DNA of 64,000 nt from assembly GCA_963729815.1 (NCBI GenBank), contig CAVSPU010000004.1, positions 558,001-622,000 on the forward strand, read 5' to 3'. The DNA comes from DAHUXN01 sp963729815. GTDB lineage: Bacteria; Acidobacteriota; Terriglobia; Acidiferrales; UBA7541. The notes beneath the pieces are model-generated. The model was given only the letters and a program-made list of their open reading frames with translations, did no database searches and was not told where the DNA came from. Made by a program: the position numbers and the translations under genes. Of this stretch, positions 31,282 to 40,742 are shown in pieces (the stretch's first letter is position 1; every line of letters starts with the position of its first letter).

Positions 31282-34176
31282 TTAGAATGTACGGCCCACC
31301 GTGAATCGGAATGTGCCGTGCGGCTCGACGAGGCCAGTGGGAAATCTCTGGATCTGCTGGTCGAGCAATTGATTCAGCACGGGAATGATCTGCGATTGCA
31401 AGACTCCAGGGGGCAGGCTCCCCATTTCCTGCGGACTGATAAAATATGCTCCACGGGGCCCCTGTATGGTTTCATTCAGCCGCATGGCATTGTACGCATA
31501 GTAGAAGCGAAACGGCGCTTTGATAATCGGCAAGAAAACAACAAATTCGATGCCGGAGGAAGTGCGTGGTTGAAAGTTCGTTCCGGGCACAATCGACAGG
31601 CGCTGGGAAATCGCCGCATTCGGGAAGAGGGGATTCGGGAACTCCGAATTCAATTGTTGATCAGCTGTGGGGTTGACCTGCAACTGGCTCGGACGCAGGA
31701 TGCCATCCAGACCCGCATCGGTGAAAATATTCATGCTGACGGGGCCGGCAATGGGAATGCGGTATTCGAAGTTCAAGACACCTTGAACGTCACCGCCGGG
31801 CCGCGTGGCGAAATACTGGAGCATGGGAATGCTGATTTGCTTCGTCACCGGCGCGCCCGTGGAGCCCAGTTGCGTCGGATCGGTGAAAGAAATCGTCTGA
31901 TTGACGGCGGCTGGGATGTAAGTCCAAGGTGAAATATTGAAGTAGTCAAAGCCGCGGATCGTGTCTTCTCCACCGATGTAAAAGCGATTGAATGGCGGAA
32001 CAACCCTGCCGCCATAGCCAGTGATCCATGCAGACATAAATCTCAGGGCGATGACATTTCGCTTGTGGTACGACGGATGGAAGTATTCCGCCTGGAAAGT
32101 ATTGGAAACGGTGTTCACATTTCCCTGAAGCGGACCGCCCTGGAACCCCACGGAATATGAAAAGCTCTTGCCCCCCGTCGGATTGACCGGATTATTGACC
32201 GTGTTGTACGTAATCGATGGAGTGATCTGGCTGGAAACGATCCCGGCCAACTGCGAAGGACCGGCCAAGCTGCTGTACTGTAAGGATTCGAAGAGCAACT
32301 GCGAGGCCTGGCTGAATGTGCTGATGCTGCTTTTTGTCCATCCGTAGTTAATACCCACACGCGTGAACGCGAAACGGTGCATCGGGTAACTGGCGAAGAG
32401 CGTGAAGCCTTTGCTGTTCTGGCTGTAATCCTGAGCCAGCGCGGGATTAATGGCGACGGACTGTCCCACGAGGATGGACAGCTCCTTCTCCTGGTTAAAG
32501 TTGAACTTGTTCGAGAAAATCGTGAAGCCAGTGGAAATGGGGCGGTCAAAAAGATAGGGCTCGGTGAAGCCGAATAACAAACTGCTCTGGATGCTGCCGA
32601 AACTGCTCGAAAAGGTAAGAGTCTCGCCGAGACCCAGGAAGTTGTTGGTCTGGTATGCCAACCCCAGGAAAGTGCCCGCCAATCCGCTCACGCCTCCGTT
32701 GAAGCTGATGGACTGCTTGCCTTTTTCATGGACCTTCAAGGTGATATCAACGGTGCCCGCTTTGACGTCTCGCTTCAGGTCGGCGTTCTCTTTTTTAATC
32801 TCGTCAAAATAGCCAAGCTGGTTCAGCCGCAAGAGGCTCAACTCCCACAGGCGATCGTTGAACAAACTGCCCTCGTCAAGAAGGATCTCGCGCCGGATGA
32901 CCTTGTCGCGGGTAGTCGTATTGCCCTGAAACTCGATGCGGCGAACGTAAAATTGCTTTTCCTGATCGAAATCGAGCGTCAAATTGATGGTCTTAGTGGC
33001 AGGATCCTCATCAAACCCCGGAGTCGCAGTGAAGTCGATATATCCGAAGTCGCCATAAAGCTTCGTGTAGTCGTCGATTGCCTTGCGGACCTTCGAAACG
33101 TTGAAGATCTGCCCTTTTTTCACCGGGAAAATGGATTCGAGAAATTCGGGCTTGAAAAACAAACCCTCGTCCGGATTCGCGCTGCGGATGATGAGGCGGC
33201 CCATGCGGTATTGCACGCCCTCCTCGATCGGAATCGTGATGTCCGTGCGAATGCTGCGGCGGTGCCCCACCAGCGGCATTCCGCCCAAACCCAGGCCATT
33301 ATGTTCAGTCTTGACTGTATTAAGGATAGGATCCTTGACCACAACTCGAAAATATCCGTGGTCACGATACAAGCCCTCGATGCCCACTCCCATGTCTTCG
33401 TCGAGTTTGTCGCGGTCGTAGGTCTTGCTGAATAAATTGATGTCGGCAAATCCCAAGGGAATGGCAATCGGCCGGGAATGCCGCATCGAGCGAACAATGC
33501 GGGTAGCCGTGAACACGTGATTTCCCGTGATCACAATGTGGCCAACCTTCACCTTGGGCCCTTCGTCGATGTTGAAAGTGAGACTCACGGAATTCGTCGC
33601 GGGAATGCGCTGGTATACAGGCTTGACGGTGGCGAACATGTGGCCGTGTTCCGCGAGCAATTGCTGGATGACGACTTCCGCGCGCTTGACTTTAGTGGGA
33701 TCAAACCGACTCTCAACGGTGAGGTCGACTTTGCGGTCCTTGAAGGCGTCCAAAATATCGGACTCGGAGACGGATTTGTTCCCTTTGTAATAGATGTTGC
33801 GAATGGTGGGCCGCTCGGTGACATAAAACACGACAACCCGGCCAAGCGGGTTCTTAGGGTCGTTTTCCACTTCGACGCGAATGTCTTCGAAGAACTGCGA
33901 ATTCCAAAGGGCGCGAAAGTCCCGGCGAATGGCATCTGGGTTATAAGGATCGCCGACACGCGAGAAAATTCTCGCCATAAGCGTTTCGCGCTGGATGCGA
34001 AGGTTACCGACAAAGTCGATGCGCGTGATGACGAGTTGCGGCTGGGGATTGGATGCGGCTTGTTCCTGCGCGTTCGCGGGGGACGGGCAAAAAACGAGGA
34101 AATACCCGCACACCAGGAGAACAATCGGTGTGAAGTACAGACAGGATTTTCTCCTTGCAGCTTGACTCGAAGTCAA
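31282..34176 (-). CDS. bamA: outer-membrane protein assembly factor BamA (Omp85)
   Basis: 964 residues, longer than the roughly 800 of Escherichia BamA. Signal peptide (V-L-L-V-C-G-Y-F-L-V-F, cleaved at A-N-A-Q), five POTRA domains over about 45-470 (I-T-R-I-D-F-V-G-N-L-R-I begins the first; R-R-I-E-F-Q-G-N-T-T begins the last), then the Omp85 barrel to the C-terminal V-G-R-T-F, where the terminal aromatic is the outer-membrane insertion signal. R-G-F-D near 720 is the barrel-lumen R-G-F motif. BamA folds and inserts outer-membrane barrels. The start is TTG at 34176 with GGAG upstream, sitting inside a perfect dyad. Confidence 0.95.
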   Translation of the reverse strand: MTSSQAARRKSCLYFTPIVLLVCGYFLVFCPSPANAQEQAASNPQPQLVITRIDFVGNLRIQRETLMARIFSRVGDPYNPDAIRRDFRALWNSQFFEDIRVEVENDPKNPLGRVVVFYVTERPTIRNIYYKGNKSVSESDILDAFKDRKVDLTVESRFDPTKVKRAEVVIQQLLAEHGHMFATVKPVYQRIPATNSVSLTFNIDEGPKVKVGHIVITGNHVFTATRIVRSMRHSRPIAIPLGFADINLFSKTYDRDKLDEDMGVGIEGLYRDHGYFRVVVKDPILNTVKTEHNGLGLGGMPLVGHRRSIRTDITIPIEEGVQYRMGRLIIRSANPDEGLFFKPEFLESIFPVKKGQIFNVSKVRKAIDDYTKLYGDFGYIDFTATPGFDEDPATKTINLTLDFDQEKQFYVRRIEFQGNTTTRDKVIRREILLDEGSLFNDRLWELSLLRLNQLGYFDEIKKENADLKRDVKAGTVDITLKVHEKGKQSISFNGGVSGLAGTFLGLAYQTNNFLGLGETLTFSSSFGSIQSSLLFGFTEPYLFDRPISTGFTIFSNKFNFNQEKELSILVGQSVAINPALAQDYSQNSKGFTLFASYPMHRFAFTRVGINYGWTKSSISTFSQASQLLFESLQYSSLAGPSQLAGIVSSQITPSITYNTVNNPVNPTGGKSFSYSVGFQGGPLQGNVNTVSNTFQAEYFHPSYHKRNVIALRFMSAWITGYGGRVVPPFNRFYIGGEDTIRGFDYFNISPWTYIPAAVNQTISFTDPTQLGSTGAPVTKQISIPMLQYFATRPGGDVQGVLNFEYRIPIAGPVSMNIFTDAGLDGILRPSQLQVNPTADQQLNSEFPNPLFPNAAISQRLSIVPGTNFQPRTSSGIEFVVFLPIIKAPFRFYYAYNAMRLNETIQGPRGAYFISPQEMGSLPPGVLQSQIIPVLNQLLDQQIQRFPTGLVEPHGTFRFTVGRTF

Positions 34177-34177
34177 G
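34161..34177. repeat. 17-base palindrome overlapping the bamA start codon
   Basis: CTTGACT-CGA-AGTCAAG, perfect 7-bp arms with a 3-base centre. In the bamA mRNA it would fold a hairpin that contains the TTG start codon itself, so it could limit initiation. As DNA it could equally be a protein-binding site. Confidence 0.5.
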
Positions 34178-34253
34178 ACCGCGCTCCGCCGTACAATGTT
34201 CAGTACTCCCCCGCCAGACTGACCCCTCGTCTGGCTCGCGCGTGTAGGATTCC

Positions 34254-36680
34254 CTAGTTGGCCACTGGGGTTGCTTCGACGACCGGACGGAAGCCCAAGC
34301 CATCAGCCGTGAGATAAATCTCGATGATGGCAGGGCGTTGAAGCCCGCCTTGAATTAGCGCCTCCGAGAGCGGATCCTCGACATATTTCTGGAGAGCGCG
34401 CCGGAGCGGACGCGCACCGTAGTTGCGGTCGGTGCAGGTCTTTTCCAGTATCCATTGCCGCGCTTCCGGCGTCATTTGAATCTGCACTTGACGATGCACG
34501 AGCGTATCGTTGATTTGATTGACAAGCAAATCGATGATGCGCAGCAGATCGTCGTCGGTCAGCGCGTTGAACAGGATGACTTCATCCAACCGATTCAGAA
34601 ATTCGGGATTGAAAATTCTCTTGACCTCGTTCATCACGACGTCGTCAAGGCTCTTGGCATGCGTGTCGCCTTCCGACGAAGCGAAGCCAAGCGTGACCTG
34701 CTTCTGCAGGGCGCGCGCGCCAATGTTTGAAGTCAAGATCAGGATCGTGTTGCGAAAATCAACGGTATTGCCGAGGCCGTCGGTGAGCTGGCCGTCTTCA
34801 AACACTTGCAAGAGAATATTGAAAACGTCGGGATGCGCCTTCTCGATTTCATCGAGAAGAATGATCGAGTAGGGCGTGCGGCGAACACGTTCGGTCAACT
34901 GGCCGCCCTCTTCATATCCAACGTAGCCCGGAGGGGCGCCGATCAGCTTCGATACGGAATGTTTCTCCATGTACTCGGACATATCGAAGCGCACCAGCGA
35001 TTTTTCGCTGCCGAACAAAAACTCGGCCAGGCGGCGCGCGACTTCCGTCTTGCCAACGCCCGTGGGCCCAAGGAACAGGAAGCAACCGACTGGACGGCCG
35101 GGAGCCTTCAGGCCGGCGCGGCTGCGACGAATGGCGCGCGCAAGAGCCGTGATGGCCTTGTCCTGGCTGATGATGCGCTTGTGCAGTTCTTCTTCGATGC
35201 GCAGCAGTTTTTGCTGCTCGTCTTCGTTAATGGCCGTGACGGCGACACCCGTCCAGCGCGCAACAACTTCTTCAATGTCGTCGCGGGTGACTGTACCTGT
35301 GGAGGAGTCGTCGATTTTCAGCTTTTCGCGGAGCGAGCGGAGATTTTCTTTCTCCTTGCGTTCCTCTTCGGAGTAGAAGCGGGCCTTTTCGAATTCATGA
35401 TTCGCGATGGCCGTTTCCATGCGATGGGTGATGAATTTCACGCGCTTCTGCGCTTCGGATACTTCCTCGGGAAGCATGGCCTGGCGGAGCTTGACGCGCG
35501 CGCCTGCTTCGTCGATCAAATCGATGGCCTTATCGGGAAGGAAGCGGTCCGGGATATAACGATTCGAAAGATATACGGCGTATTGGATGGCTTCGTCGGT
35601 GTAAGACACGGCGTGAAATTTTTCGTAACGGTCGCGCACGCCCTGGAGGACGCGAATGGCTTCTTCCTCGTTCGGAGCGCCGACCTTGACGGACTGAAAG
35701 CGCCGCTCGAGCGAACGGTCCTTTTCGACGGATTTGCGATACTCGCCCGGAGTGGTCGCGCCGATGCATTGAATTTCGCCGCGGCTCAATGCCGGCTTCA
35801 AGATGTTGGCGGCGTCGAGCGAACCTTCGGCGGAGCCCGCGCCGACGAGGGTATGCAGCTCGTCGATGAACACGATGGCGTTCTGGCTTTCCATCAGCTC
35901 TTTCATGATGGTCTTGAGGCGCTCTTCAAACTGGCCGCGATACTTCGTGCCGGCGACAATCAAGGAAAGATCGAGCGAGAGGATGCGTTTATCGGCGAGG
36001 AACGGCGGAACATCGCCATCGGCGATGCGTTGGGCCAGACCTTCGACAATGGCCGTCTTGCCCACGCCGGGTTCGCCGATCAAGACTGGATTGTTTTTCG
36101 TGCGGCGGCATAGAATTTGAATGGCGCGCTCAAGCTCACGATCGCGACCGACCAGCGGATCGAGCTGGCCATCCATGGCCGCCTGCGTCAAATCGCGGCT
36201 GAATTCCGCGAGTAAAGAAGTTTCCTTCGGGCGATTCACAGGCACTTTTTCCCCCGCACTGCGCGCCATTTCTTCGCGCACTCCGGAAAGCCGCAAGCCA
36301 CGCTCTTGCAAAATCTCCGCGCCGAAGGATTTCTCTTCGCGCAGAATGCCCAAAAGAAGATGCTCGGTGCCAACATGCTTGTGATTGAGCCGCTCGGCTT
36401 CTTCCGCCGCGTAATTGAGGATGCGGCGGCATTCCTGGCTCAAGGGTACTTCAACAGAAGTGGAAATGCGCTCGCGCACGGTGATGCGCGATTCGATTTC
36501 CTTGCGAATGGATTCGATGGAGCCGTGCGTACGCAGAAAACGATTGGCCAGCGCCTTGTCCTCGCGCAACAGTCCCAAGAGAAGATGTTCGGTCTCGATG
36601 TAGGGACTGCCGTACTGGCTCGCTTCATAGCGCGCGAAAAAAATCACGCGTCGAGCTTTTTCTGTATAGCGTTCAAACAC
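34254..36680 (-). CDS. clpC: ClpC-type AAA+ unfoldase
   Basis: 808 residues. N-domain (two Clp-N repeats, about 1-145; begins M-F-E-R-Y-T-E-K-A-R-R-V). First AAA+ with Walker A G-E-P-G-V-G-K-T near 200. A middle region holds E-E-E-R-K-E-K-E-N-L at about 425-435, shorter than the ClpB M-domain and of ClpC type. Second AAA+ with G-P-T-G-V-G-K-T near 530. The I-G-A-P-P-G-Y-V-G-Y pore loop and the L-G-F segment near 673 indicate a partner for ClpP protease, although no clpP gene is in the window. The ATG lies four bases past the lolD stop, so it is coupled to the Lol genes. ClpC in a diderm is typical of Acidobacteriota and cyanobacteria. Confidence 0.96.
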   Translation of the reverse strand: MFERYTEKARRVIFFARYEASQYGSPYIETEHLLLGLLREDKALANRFLRTHGSIESIRKEIESRITVRERISTSVEVPLSQECRRILNYAAEEAERLNHKHVGTEHLLLGILREEKSFGAEILQERGLRLSGVREEMARSAGEKVPVNRPKETSLLAEFSRDLTQAAMDGQLDPLVGRDRELERAIQILCRRTKNNPVLIGEPGVGKTAIVEGLAQRIADGDVPPFLADKRILSLDLSLIVAGTKYRGQFEERLKTIMKELMESQNAIVFIDELHTLVGAGSAEGSLDAANILKPALSRGEIQCIGATTPGEYRKSVEKDRSLERRFQSVKVGAPNEEEAIRVLQGVRDRYEKFHAVSYTDEAIQYAVYLSNRYIPDRFLPDKAIDLIDEAGARVKLRQAMLPEEVSEAQKRVKFITHRMETAIANHEFEKARFYSEEERKEKENLRSLREKLKIDDSSTGTVTRDDIEEVVARWTGVAVTAINEDEQQKLLRIEEELHKRIISQDKAITALARAIRRSRAGLKAPGRPVGCFLFLGPTGVGKTEVARRLAEFLFGSEKSLVRFDMSEYMEKHSVSKLIGAPPGYVGYEEGGQLTERVRRTPYSIILLDEIEKAHPDVFNILLQVFEDGQLTDGLGNTVDFRNTILILTSNIGARALQKQVTLGFASSEGDTHAKSLDDVVMNEVKRIFNPEFLNRLDEVILFNALTDDDLLRIIDLLVNQINDTLVHRQVQIQMTPEARQWILEKTCTDRNYGARPLRRALQKYVEDPLSEALIQGGLQRPAIIEIYLTADGLGFRPVVEATPVAN

Positions 36681-36683
36681 GGG

Positions 36684-37496
36684 TCACCCGAGCCCTTCCG
36701 GGGCTGAAGACATCCCCGACGCAGCGCGCCCGGAAGCGCGACGCGTGAATGTTCTGTTCCCTTGCGCCAACAAACCATGTTCCAGGCTCAACACGCGGTC
36801 TGCGCGCCCCGCCAGGGACAGATTGTGAGTAGCAAGAATCGAAGTCAGATGATGAGACCGATGCAAACGCTGCAGGAGCCCGAAAATCGATTCCGTATTC
36901 GCCTCGTCCAGGTCGCCCGTTGGCTCATCCGCCAGCAGCACTTTCGGCCGGGACACCAAAGCTCGTGCGATGGCCACGCGCTGCTGCTCACCGCCAGAGA
37001 GTTCGCTGGCGCGATGCTGAGAGCGGTCGGCCAGCCCCACTTCGCCGAGCCATTCCCTCGCAGTCTGCAAGGCGTCTCGAGCCGCAGCGCCCCGGATCAG
37101 AAGCGGCATCGCGACATTCTCGGCCGCGGTGAAATCAGACAGAAGCTGATGCCGCTGCCAAACAAATCCCACCGCAGAGCTGCGGAAATTTTCCAGGTCA
37201 CGCTCCCCAAGCGCTTCCAGCAAATTTCCGTCGAAGTATACTGTACCGCTCGTCGGCGTGTCTAGCGCAGCCAGCAGATGGAGTAACGTGCTTTTGCCCG
37301 AACCAGAAGGGCCTACCAGGGCGACCATTTCGCCGCTCGAAATCGCGAGGCTCACACCGTCGAGCGCCGTCACTTCAGTACCACCCGAGCGAAATACTTT
37401 TCGCAGGCCTTCCACGCGAAGCAGCGCCTGTTGTCCTCCGGGTGCGATTCCCGCCGCCCCTTGCGCCGTTATCGTGGTTGTAGCTTCGCTCGTCAT
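36684..37496 (-). CDS. lolD: ABC ATPase of lipoprotein-release type
   Basis: About 270 residues, MacB/LolD class: Walker A G-P-S-G-S-G-K-S-T, signature L-S-G-G-E-Q-Q-R-V-A-I-A-R-A, Walker B V-L-L-A-D-E-P-T-G-D-L-D, switch His in A-T-H-N. It would energise the LolE-like permease encoded upstream on the same strand, extracting lipoproteins from the inner membrane for LolA. The ATG at 37496 is the first with a plausible N-terminus; the upstream extension reads into non-coding DNA. A 346-base spacer separates it from lolE, which is unusual for this pair. An alternative role as a FtsE-like ATPase is unlikely. Confidence 0.88.
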   Translation of the reverse strand: MTSEATTTITAQGAAGIAPGGQQALLRVEGLRKVFRSGGTEVTALDGVSLAISSGEMVALVGPSGSGKSTLLHLLAALDTPTSGTVYFDGNLLEALGERDLENFRSSAVGFVWQRHQLLSDFTAAENVAMPLLIRGAAARDALQTAREWLGEVGLADRSQHRASELSGGEQQRVAIARALVSRPKVLLADEPTGDLDEANTESIFGLLQRLHRSHHLTSILATHNLSLAGRADRVLSLEHGLLAQGNRTFTRRASGRAASGMSSAPEGLG

Positions 37497-37842
37497 GGCC
37501 GCAAACTCTGTAATCTCCCGTTCAATTCTCGGGCCGAATCCCACTTTGCTTATCGCTTTGGTTTCTGTCTGTTATCGATGGCCGACTTTCGGCCCCTCTT
37601 CGTGGCTCCAAGTTCTTGCACATTTTGTATGCAAAAGTTCCGCAATGCGCCGGCAACCAAAAACCCAGCCGCGCACTACTACGATTCATTGTAGCACGTT
37701 GCGTTTCTTCACCGGCGTCCATACAGTCCCAGTTTTTCGAATTGCAACCCGTACCTTCGTCATAGGACTCTTGTGCTCTCCACATACATATTAAGATGCG
37801 TGCAGGAATCCCCGTGGATGGTGTCACGTCGATTTTCCGGAG
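37497..37842. other. 346-base non-coding spacer between lolE and lolD
   Basis: No supportable gene, RNA or terminator is seen. An imperfect dyad, CTAC-(8)-GTAG at 37679-37694, includes a minus-strand TACAAT that could be a -10 element, but no -35 match lies at 16-18 bases. The spacer may hold a relic gene, an internal promoter or an unrecognised small RNA. Confidence 0.4.
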
Positions 37843-39069
37843 CTATTCTGAGCGAAGAATTTCGACAGGAAGCGTCCGCGCGGCAGCGCGCGCAGGGTAA
37901 ATCGTGGCGACGGTGGTGATAACCAACGCCGCAGCGGCGATCCACACGGCATCCCAGCCATTCGAATGAAAGGGGACATAGGGGATCGAGTAAATTTCAG
38001 GATTCAACGGCACAAGTTTCCAATGATTGGCGATCCATGCGAGCGAATACCCAATCACGAGACCTGCAGCCGTCCCTGCAACGCCAACCAGGAAGCCTTG
38101 CAGCACGAAAATATTGCGCACTTGAACGCGCCGCGCGCCGAGGGTCATCAGTACCGCAATGTCGTGAGCCTTTTCCGTGACCGTCATGGCCAACACGACC
38201 AGAACATTGAGGCCCGCCACGAAGGTAATCAATCCGATGAAAATCGCGGTGACAAGCTTTTCGAGGCTCATGGCGCGAAAAAGCGCCTGATTTTCCTCCA
38301 TCCACGTTGTTGTTTGGTAACCCGGGCCAGCTTCTTTGACCAGTGTGGAGGCGATTTTGGGCGCATTATCGAGGTCGCTGACGCGAACTTCCAGCAGGCT
38401 CACCACGTCGCCGATTCCGGCAAGCGATTGGGCTTGGGGAAGCGTGATGAACGCCCAGTTGGCGTCATAATCATAGAAGCCCGAATCGTAAATTCCGGTC
38501 ACTCGGAAACGGCGGGAATTCGGCTGCAAACCGAACGGAGTCAGGCTCCCCTGCGGCGTAAGCACCGTAACGTAGTCACCCACCTTGAGTCGCAGGGTAT
38601 CGGCCAGAATGCGTCCGATCAGGATGCCCGGAATGCCATAGGAATCCGGCGCGAAATTATCGTCTCCTGAGACAATGTGATCGAGCGCCGAATCCCAGGT
38701 CTTTTCAAGCGGCACGTCAATGCCCTTGAGCACCACGCCCTGCGCGCCGTTGCCAGCCGAAAGAAGAACCTGATTGTAAACCGCGGGCGTGATCCTGCTG
38801 ACGCCGGGAGTCGAAGCCAGGCGTGCCATCAATTGGCGATAATCGCGAATGCTGCCGGTGCCATTGGGCTTGAGATTGACATGCGCGGTGACGCCGAGCA
38901 AACGATCGCGAATCGCCCGGCGCGAACCGGTGTTCATCGCAAGCGCAATGACCAGCGTGGCCACGCCCGCCGCAACGCCCACGACGGAAAGAAACGTCAC
39001 GAGCCTAAGGACCGGCGGCTTGTATTTCGACCGCAGGTAGCGGCGCGCGACCCTCCATTCGAAGCTCAT
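37843..39069 (-). CDS. lipoprotein-releasing permease, LolC/LolE family
   Basis: 408 residues: one N-terminal helix (L-V-T-F-L-S-V-V-G-V-A-A-G-V-A), a periplasmic domain of about 210 residues, then three C-terminal helices. Family motifs are the opening F-E-W-R-V-A-R-R-Y-L-R-S and I-A-V-L-M-T-L-G-A-R near the coupling loop. A single LolCE-type gene is present here, as in clades using a LolF-like homodimer with LolD. The ATG at 39069 overlaps the lysS stop as ATGA. Extraction of outer-membrane lipoproteins is inferred from family and from the adjacent lolD. Confidence 0.9.
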   Translation of the reverse strand: MSFEWRVARRYLRSKYKPPVLRLVTFLSVVGVAAGVATLVIALAMNTGSRRAIRDRLLGVTAHVNLKPNGTGSIRDYRQLMARLASTPGVSRITPAVYNQVLLSAGNGAQGVVLKGIDVPLEKTWDSALDHIVSGDDNFAPDSYGIPGILIGRILADTLRLKVGDYVTVLTPQGSLTPFGLQPNSRRFRVTGIYDSGFYDYDANWAFITLPQAQSLAGIGDVVSLLEVRVSDLDNAPKIASTLVKEAGPGYQTTTWMEENQALFRAMSLEKLVTAIFIGLITFVAGLNVLVVLAMTVTEKAHDIAVLMTLGARRVQVRNIFVLQGFLVGVAGTAAGLVIGYSLAWIANHWKLVPLNPEIYSIPYVPFHSNGWDAVWIAAAALVITTVATIYPARAAARTLPVEILRSE

Positions 39070-40634
39070 GGGGTTGGTTCGCCCGCAGCAGCAGCGGCAT
39101 CCGTGTCGGCATCTTTCTGCGGGCGCAGTGTCGGGAAGAGAATCACTTCACGTATCGAATGGGAATCCGTGAGCAACATGACCAGGCGGTCGATGCCGAT
39201 GCCTTCGCCGGCGGTTGGCGGCATGCCATGGGCGAGCGCGCGAATGTAATCCCAATCGACTTCCTTCGGCATTTCCGCGCCGCCGGATTCGACTTGCGCG
39301 CGGAACCGGCGCTCCTGATCGGCGGGATCGTTGAGCTCGGAGAAGCCGTTAGCCAGCTCCATGCCGTTGATGAACAACTCGAAGCGCTCGGTGACGGATG
39401 GATCATCCTTCCGGCATTTCGAGAGCGGCGAAATCTCCGTCGGGAAATCATATATAAATGTGGGCTGAATCAGGTGCTCTTCTGCGACTGCCTCGAAAAG
39501 CGCGCCGATCAATTCCCCGGGGGAGGACTTGTCGAGATCAGCGAGAGAGTCCAAGCCCTTCGCGCGCGCATAAGCGTTGTAGCGTTCGGCAGCCGCGCGC
39601 GGGTCTTCAGGCTTCGCGAGTTCTCCAGCGTTCGGTGCGGGGCCAGCTCCCGAGGGCCAGTATTTGCCGATAGCTTCTCGCATGGGCATCGACTCAAAAT
39701 GGCCAAAATCGATTTCGCGCTTTCCGTACTTGATTTTCGTGCCGCCGCAAACGGCTTTCACGAGGCCCGTAAATAGCTCCTCGGTGAGCTTCATCAGATC
39801 ACGATAGTCGCTGTAGGCCTCGTAGAATTCGAGCATGGTGAATTCGGGCGTGTGAATGGCGTCGACGCCTTCGTTGCGGAAGTTCCGATTGATTTCGTAA
39901 ACGCGGTCGAAACCACCAACCACAAGGCGTTTGAGATAAAGCTCCGGCGCGATGCGCATATAGAAATCCACGTCGAATGCGTTGTGGTGAGTCACAAAGG
40001 GACGCGCCGTCGCGCCGCCGAGGATCGGATGCATCATGGGCGTTTCGACTTCCAGGTAACCGCGCGCGTCGAAAAATTCGCGAATGTAGCGGGTGATCTG
40101 CGCGCGCCGCAGAAAAACCTGCCGGGCGTGCTCGTTGACGATCAGGTCCAGATAGCGGCGGCGATAACGCATTTCGACATCAGCGAGGCCGTGCCATTTC
40201 TCGGGGAGCGGCAGGAGAGCCTTGGTCAGCAAAGTCAACTGCTCCACCCAAAGTGTCAGCTCGTTCGTTTTAGTGCGGAAAAGATGGCCGGAGACGCCAA
40301 TCACGTCCCCCATATCCAGAAGCTGAAAAAGCTGGTACGCCTTCTCGCCGACGGCGTCCAGCTTGACGTAAATCTGCAGCCGTTGGCCTTGCCCTTGGAT
40401 GTGCGCGAAACCGGCCTTCCCATGCAAGCGAATCGTGAGGATTCGTCCGGCAACGGTGGCCTGGATATTTGAAGCCTTCAGATCATCCGCGCTGCGTTCG
40501 TTGAATTGCGCGACGATCTCCGCCGGCGTTTGTTTCCATTCAAACTTGTGCGGATACGGGTCAAGGCCGAGAGCGGCAATCTGTTCCAGTTTTTTCTGCC
40601 GTTGGAGAAGCTGGTCGCGTGGTTCGAATTCCAA
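39066..40634 (-). CDS. lysS: lysyl-tRNA synthetase, class II
   Basis: About 522 residues. OB-fold anticodon-binding domain (about 50-150, V-A-G-R-I-L-T-I-R), then the class II catalytic core: motif 2 near F-R-N-E-G-V-D-A-I-H-T-P-E-F-T-M-L-E and motif 3 G-E-G-I-G-I-D-R-L-V-M near the end. Charges tRNA-Lys. The longer frame to 40685 cannot be the protein start, because it contains the promoter: the TATACT at 40663-40668 would start the mRNA near 40655. The TTG at 40634, six bases after AGAGGA, is the probable start. Head of an operon with lolE, overlapping it by four bases. Confidence 0.95.
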   Translation of the reverse strand: MEFEPRDQLLQRQKKLEQIAALGLDPYPHKFEWKQTPAEIVAQFNERSADDLKASNIQATVAGRILTIRLHGKAGFAHIQGQGQRLQIYVKLDAVGEKAYQLFQLLDMGDVIGVSGHLFRTKTNELTLWVEQLTLLTKALLPLPEKWHGLADVEMRYRRRYLDLIVNEHARQVFLRRAQITRYIREFFDARGYLEVETPMMHPILGGATARPFVTHHNAFDVDFYMRIAPELYLKRLVVGGFDRVYEINRNFRNEGVDAIHTPEFTMLEFYEAYSDYRDLMKLTEELFTGLVKAVCGGTKIKYGKREIDFGHFESMPMREAIGKYWPSGAGPAPNAGELAKPEDPRAAAERYNAYARAKGLDSLADLDKSSPGELIGALFEAVAEEHLIQPTFIYDFPTEISPLSKCRKDDPSVTERFELFINGMELANGFSELNDPADQERRFRAQVESGGAEMPKEVDWDYIRALAHGMPPTAGEGIGIDRLVMLLTDSHSIREVILFPTLRPQKDADTDAAAAAGEPTP

Positions 40635-40662
40635 GCAAGATCCTCTCAGGGAATCGTGCGGA

Positions 40663-40692
40663 AGTATAGCGGGGGCATTCTCCAAGCGTCAA
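40663..40692 (-). promoter_or_regulatory. sigma70-type promoter of lysS-lolE
   Basis: Minus strand TTGACG (40687-40692), 18-base spacer, TATACT (40663-40668); five of six matches in each hexamer. Expected start near 40655, about 20 bases before the TTG start of lysS. It decides the lysS start codon. Confidence 0.75.
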
Positions 40693-40718
40693 GGAACGCT
40701 CGCGCTTCCCTCATAATG

Positions 40719-40724
40719 TATAAT
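40719..40724 (+). promoter_or_regulatory. -10 element TATAAT upstream of the 40743 gene
   Basis: Perfect TATAAT at 40719-40724 on the plus strand, 18 bases before the ATG of the divergent gene. No good -35 is visible at 16-18 bases, so an alternative activator or an overlapping lysS promoter complex may matter. The predicted leader is about 12 bases with GGGG before the ATG. Confidence 0.4.
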
Positions 40725-40742
40725 GCGGGTGGGTCTGGGGCC

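Noticed and set aside
37545..37842. Short minus-strand frames in the spacer between lolE and lolD
   Set aside because: No ribosome-binding site, domain or compositional signal; kept only as a described spacer.
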